Of a DNA stretch of 9,976 nucleotides, positions 7,400 to 9,976 are shown piece after piece; the stretch's first letter is position 1, and the number at the start of each line of letters is the position of its first letter. The translations under genes were made by a program, and so were the position numbers. A model generated the notes under the pieces. The model made no database searches. It was given only the letters and a program-made list of their open reading frames with translations, and was not told the origin of the DNA. Where the stretch lies: assembly GCA_049515175.1 (NCBI GenBank), contig JBEKUI010000178.1, forward strand, positions 1 through 9,976, in the 5' to 3' direction. This stretch comes from JACQNR01 sp049515175. GTDB taxonomy: Bacteria > Acidobacteriota > Terriglobia > UBA7540.

Positions 7400-9321
7400 T
7401 GGATTACCTCTACCTGCCGAACATCGAGTCGCCGGCGGATTTGAAAAAGATTCCCCGCGAGGAACTGCCCCGGGTGGCGGAAGAGCTGCGCGACTATCTC
7501 GTCACGGTGGTGGCGAAAATCGGCGGGCATCTGGCTTCCAGTCTGGGCGCGACCGAGCTGACCCTCGCTTTGCATTACGTCTTTGACACGCCGCGCGACA
7601 AGATCGTGTGGGACGTTGGCCATCAGGCGTACGTCCACAAGATTCTCACCGGCCGGCGCGACCGCTTCCCGACGATCCGCCAGTATGGCGGCCTCTCTGG
7701 ATTTCCGGTGCGCGATGAAAGCCCTTACGACACGTTCAACGTCGCGCATGCGGGCACGGCGATTTCCGGGGCGCTGGGCATGGCCGTGGCCCGCGACATC
7801 AAAGGCGAGGACTTTCACGTCGTGGCGGTGGTGGGCGATGCCGGCCTGACGGTGGGCATGGAACTTGAGGCCATCAACAATCTCGGGGCGTTGCAGAAGA
7901 AAATGCTGGTCATCATCAACGACAATACGATGTCGATTTCACCCAACGTCGGCGCTCTCGCCGGCTACCTGAACCGCATCATCCACGGCCAGGCCTATCA
8001 CCGGTTGAAGGAAGAAGTTGAGAAGTTGATGCTCTCCCTTCCGCACGTCGGCCGCCGGCTGCTGCGCCTCTCTAGGGACATCGTCGAGTCGGCCAAAACG
8101 CTGCTCATCCCGGGCCTGGTGTTTGAAGAACTCGGCTTCGATTATGTGGGACCCATCAACGGCCACAACCTCGACGAGCTCCTCGACGTCCTGACCCGGC
8201 TCAAGGACAGCCCCAAGCCGACGGTGGTGCACGTCGTCACGCAGAAGGGCAAAGGTTATCCCCACGCCGAGGAACTGCCCGTGAAATATCACGGCGTGAC
8301 ACAGTTCGACGTTTCCACCGGCGCCTTCCACAAAGTGCCGGCGCAGGCGCCCTCCTTCACCTCCGTCTTCGGCAAGACGATGTGCGAGCTGGCGGAGAAG
8401 GACCCGCGCGTCGTGGCGATCACCGCCGCGATGAGCGAGGGTACCGGGCTGGACGAATTCGCCAAGCGCTTCCCCAGCCGGTTTTTTGATGTCGGGATCG
8501 CCGAGCAGCACGCCGTCACCTTCGGCGTCGGCCTGGCGTGCGAAGGAATGCGGCCGGTGGTCGCCATCTATTCCACGTTCCTGCAGCGCGCCTTCGATCA
8601 GGTCTATCACGACGCCTGCCTGATGCGCGCGTCCGTCACCTTCGCGCTCGACCGGGGTGGGATCGTCGGCGCCGACGGCCCAACGCATCACGGCCTCTAT
8701 GACCTGGTGTATTTGACGGCGCTGCCGGGTATCGTCGTCATGGCGCCCAAGGACGAAAACGAACTGCGCCACATGCTCTACACGGCGCTGCACGTTGAGG
8801 GCCCCGCCGCCGTGCGCTACCCGCGCGCCAACGGCGTGGGAGTGGCGCTGGACGCAGAGTTCCAGAACCTCGAAATCGGCAAGGCGGAAATTCTGCGCGA
8901 GGGGCGGGACTTCGCCATTCTCGCCCTCGGCAGCATGGTCTATCCCTGCCTGGAGGCGGCGGAAAAACTCGAACCCATGGGCCTGAGCGCCACGGTCATC
9001 AACGCGCGCTTCGCCAAGCCCCTCGACGATGAGCTGATCTGCTGTCTGGCGGCGGGAAAGCAGTTCCTGGTGACGGCGGAAGAAGGAACCGAGGCAGGCG
9101 GCTTCGGCGCGCAGGTCGCCGCGCTACTCCACGACCGCAAGATCACGGCCAGCATTCTGCGCATCGCTGTGCCCGACCGCATCATCCCCCACGGCGCGCC
9201 CAGCCTGCTGCACGCCAAGTACGGCCTCGACCCGGACGGGATTGTGGAGCGCATCAAAGCCTACGCCCACGAATGCCCGGTGCGCGCAGAACTCAAGTTC
9301 CGGTCGCTCCTTCATCCCTAG
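7399..9321 (+). CDS. dxs: 1-deoxy-D-xylulose-5-phosphate synthase
   Basis: Thiamine-diphosphate- and Mg-dependent enzyme joining pyruvate and glyceraldehyde 3-phosphate, the first committed step of the MEP isoprenoid pathway; its product also feeds thiamine and pyridoxal synthesis. 640 residues, slightly longer than E. coli DXS (620). The N-terminal domain has GGHLASSLG (His44) and WDVGHQAYVHKILTGRRD. His298 (KYHGV), Glu369 (GIAEQHAVTFG), YSTFLQRAFDQ, His430 (GADGPTHHG) and Arg476 (YPRANG) match functional positions of E. coli DXS. The odd point is the cofactor motif: residues 146-148 read GDA, where most members have GDG, followed by an intact NDN (174-176). All other motifs are present, so I expect an active enzyme. 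AAAGGA at 7386-7391 is a good Shine-Dalgarno for the ATG; a TTG at 7396 would add one residue. The 1-nt overlap with ispA implies coupling. Confidence 0.96.
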   Translation: MDYLYLPNIESPADLKKIPREELPRVAEELRDYLVTVVAKIGGHLASSLGATELTLALHYVFDTPRDKIVWDVGHQAYVHKILTGRRDRFPTIRQYGGLSGFPVRDESPYDTFNVAHAGTAISGALGMAVARDIKGEDFHVVAVVGDAGLTVGMELEAINNLGALQKKMLVIINDNTMSISPNVGALAGYLNRIIHGQAYHRLKEEVEKLMLSLPHVGRRLLRLSRDIVESAKTLLIPGLVFEELGFDYVGPINGHNLDELLDVLTRLKDSPKPTVVHVVTQKGKGYPHAEELPVKYHGVTQFDVSTGAFHKVPAQAPSFTSVFGKTMCELAEKDPRVVAITAAMSEGTGLDEFAKRFPSRFFDVGIAEQHAVTFGVGLACEGMRPVVAIYSTFLQRAFDQVYHDACLMRASVTFALDRGGIVGADGPTHHGLYDLVYLTALPGIVVMAPKDENELRHMLYTALHVEGPAAVRYPRANGVGVALDAEFQNLEIGKAEILREGRDFAILALGSMVYPCLEAAEKLEPMGLSATVINARFAKPLDDELICCLAAGKQFLVTAEEGTEAGGFGAQVAALLHDRKITASILRIAVPDRIIPHGAPSLLHAKYGLDPDGIVERIKAYAHECPVRAELKFRSLLHP

Positions 9322-9341
9322 GGGCGATGGGGATATCTTCC

Positions 9342-9845
9342 CTACTTCTTTCGTGTGTAAGTGAACACGTACGGCGAATCTTTGCCGTTCTCGCGGTAGG
9401 TCCAGCGCGCCGTGAAGTGATCGTCGTCCTGGAAAGTGATTACCAGGTCGCGCATGTACCCCGTCGAGGGCGATGCCAGGTTCGTGATGTCCAGGAAATT
9501 GAACTTGATTTCCCGGATCTCGCCCGACCCGCCGCTGGCGCGCATGCGCGGCTGATTCTTCGCGTCACAGTAGTGAGTGGCAATAACGCTGTCCCCATCG
9601 GGGTGATAGAGCGTCAACATTTCCATGGGCTCGCCGGGCATGTCCGTTTCGACGAGCACCGACCCGCTGGAAGTCAGCCGGTAACTGACGCGCGAGATTT
9701 GGCCATCTTCCATCTTTCCTTCCCAATTACCGACCAGGGTCTTCAGCTTCTCAAACGCGGGGGAATAGGTGTCCGCCGCGTGGTTCGGGATGGCCCACAT
9801 GAGTATCGCGGCGCACACCGCTGCAAGGGTTCGTAGGTTTTTCAT
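9342..9845 (-). CDS. Exported small lipocalin-like protein of unknown function
   Basis: 167 residues from the ATG at 9845. Residues 1-24 form a signal peptide: KNLR, a hydrophobic core, then NHAA before Asp25. It is not a lipoprotein by sequence, since Cys11 lacks a lipobox. The mature part begins ADTYSPAFEKLKTLVGNWEG (24-43) and continues with alternating beta-strand-like segments, ending in FTARWTYRENGKDSPYVFTYTRKK. The LVGNWEG block followed by beta strands resembles small exported beta-barrel families of the DUF1579/lipocalin-like kind, common as uncharacterised proteins in environmental bacteria. I assign only the fold class, with moderate confidence, and no ligand. The start is supported by GGAGG 7 nt upstream and by the signal peptide; an earlier ATG at 9905 would add 20 residues encoded across the promoter. 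It converges on dxs with a 20-nt gap. Confidence 0.85.
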   Translation of the reverse strand: MKNLRTLAAVCAAILMWAIPNHAADTYSPAFEKLKTLVGNWEGKMEDGQISRVSYRLTSSGSVLVETDMPGEPMEMLTLYHPDGDSVIATHYCDAKNQPRMRASGGSGEIREIKFNFLDITNLASPSTGYMRDLVITFQDDDHFTARWTYRENGKDSPYVFTYTRKK

Positions 9846-9852
9846 TTTCCTG

Positions 9853-9857
9853 CCTCC
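9853..9857 (-). promoter_or_regulatory. Ribosome binding site for the exported lipocalin-like gene
   Basis: GGAGG on the - strand, 7 nt before the ATG at 9845. It is the strongest Shine-Dalgarno in the window and fixes the start downstream of the longer reading frame. Confidence 0.8.
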
Positions 9858-9876
9858 CTGATCCCTGAGTGGAGCG

Positions 9877-9905
9877 ATTATAGTTGAAGACGACTGTCCC
9901 CCCAA
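9877..9905 (-). promoter_or_regulatory. Sigma70-type promoter for the exported lipocalin-like gene
   Basis: On the - strand, TATAAT (9877-9882) is an exact -10 consensus. TTGGGG (9900-9905) lies 17 nt upstream and matches the TTG of the -35 consensus. Transcription would start near 9870, giving a leader of about 25 nt that contains the GGAGG site. An AT-rich island in otherwise GC-rich DNA supports the call. The activity is inferred. Confidence 0.6.
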
Positions 9906-9939
9906 GCCTTCGAGGTCCCCGCGCTCCGCCGTCGCGCCC

Positions 9940-9976
9940 CTACAACGTCCAGTCGGGGCGATAGGTGTCCGCGACG
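9940..9976 (-). CDS. Possible C-terminus of a further - strand gene (partial)
   Basis: Reading the - strand from the window end, one frame gives VADTYRPDWTL followed by TAG at 9940-9942, with codons in keeping with the GC-rich usage here. This could be the last 11 residues of a gene that starts right of the window, upstream of the promoter at 9877-9905. Eleven codons are too few to identify anything, and an open frame this short can occur by chance. Bases 9906-9939, between it and the promoter, are GC-rich and show no clear terminator. Confidence 0.25.
   Translation of the reverse strand, partial: VADTYRPDWTL

Larger units (their letters stand above)
9765..9972. repeat. Short direct repeat, two copies of ATAGGTGTCCGC
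   Basis: ATAGGTGTCCGC occurs at 9765-9776, inside the exported protein gene, and at 9961-9972 near the window end, 196 nt apart. On the - strand both copies read as codons Ala-Asp-Thr-Tyr. Extending to 18 nt gives 16 matches (ADTYSP and ADTYRP). It may be chance or a trace of local duplication. Confidence 0.4.

Noticed and set aside
9314..9342. Possible terminator between dxs and the convergent gene: CCCTAGGG palindrome and an ATCCC/GGGAT pairing
   Set aside because: The stem is only 5 bp with an 11-nt loop and no T-run on either strand. It is too weak to call a terminator.
9273..9836. A 187-codon + strand frame opposite the exported lipocalin-like gene
   Set aside because: The - strand reading has a signal peptide, GGAGG site and promoter. 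The + strand frame begins inside dxs and has none of these.
9906..9939. GC-rich inverted GCGC segments as a terminator or attachment site
   Set aside because: Only 4-bp stems, expected by chance in such GC-rich sequence, with no T-run.

Overview
The window is a GC-rich, densely packed bacterial chromosome segment. Six genes lie on the + strand and run the same way. One gene lies convergently on the - strand at the right end, and the possible tail of another is at the right edge. GC-rich codon use, a fused homocysteine methyltransferase/methylenetetrahydrofolate reductase, exported amide and peptide hydrolases and an xseB-ispA-dxs block would suit an Acidobacteriota-like organism. That assignment is inference, because no rRNA or unique marker is present. 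No stretch longer than 300 bases lacks a gene.

Left part (1-4268): two hydrolases probably acting outside the cytoplasm. The first is a penicillin-acylase-family Ntn hydrolase whose N-terminus lies left of the window. The second is an M61 metallopeptidase with a C-terminal PDZ domain. I place the M61 start at 2409, where a clear signal peptide begins, rather than at the ATG overlapping the acylase stop. This leaves a leader of about 71 nt holding two adjacent perfect palindromes that look like an operator.

Middle (4269-6246): a 60-nt gap with alternative hairpins precedes the bifunctional one-carbon/methionine enzyme (homocysteine S-methyltransferase plus MTHFR). A further 60-nt gap before xseB holds a possible 17-codon ORF whose stop overlaps the xseB start.

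Right part (6243-9321): xseB, ispA and dxs are tightly coupled, with a 4-nt overlap and then a 1-nt overlap. ispA and dxs provide the final prenyl-chain step and the first step of MEP-pathway isoprenoid synthesis. xseB encodes the small subunit of exonuclease VII and is a familiar neighbour of these two. dxs carries GDA where most family members have GDG in the thiamine-diphosphate motif.

Right edge (9342-9976): a small exported protein of lipocalin-like type on the - strand, with a good Shine-Dalgarno and a consensus-like promoter. Its 3' end lies only 20 nt from that of dxs.

The genes are mostly ordinary housekeeping and accessory functions. I found no defence system, mobile element, CRISPR array or RNA gene. 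The observations worth a second look are small: the palindromes before the M61 gene, the short coupled ORF before xseB, the hairpins before the methionine gene, the DXS motif substitution and a short direct repeat at the right end.
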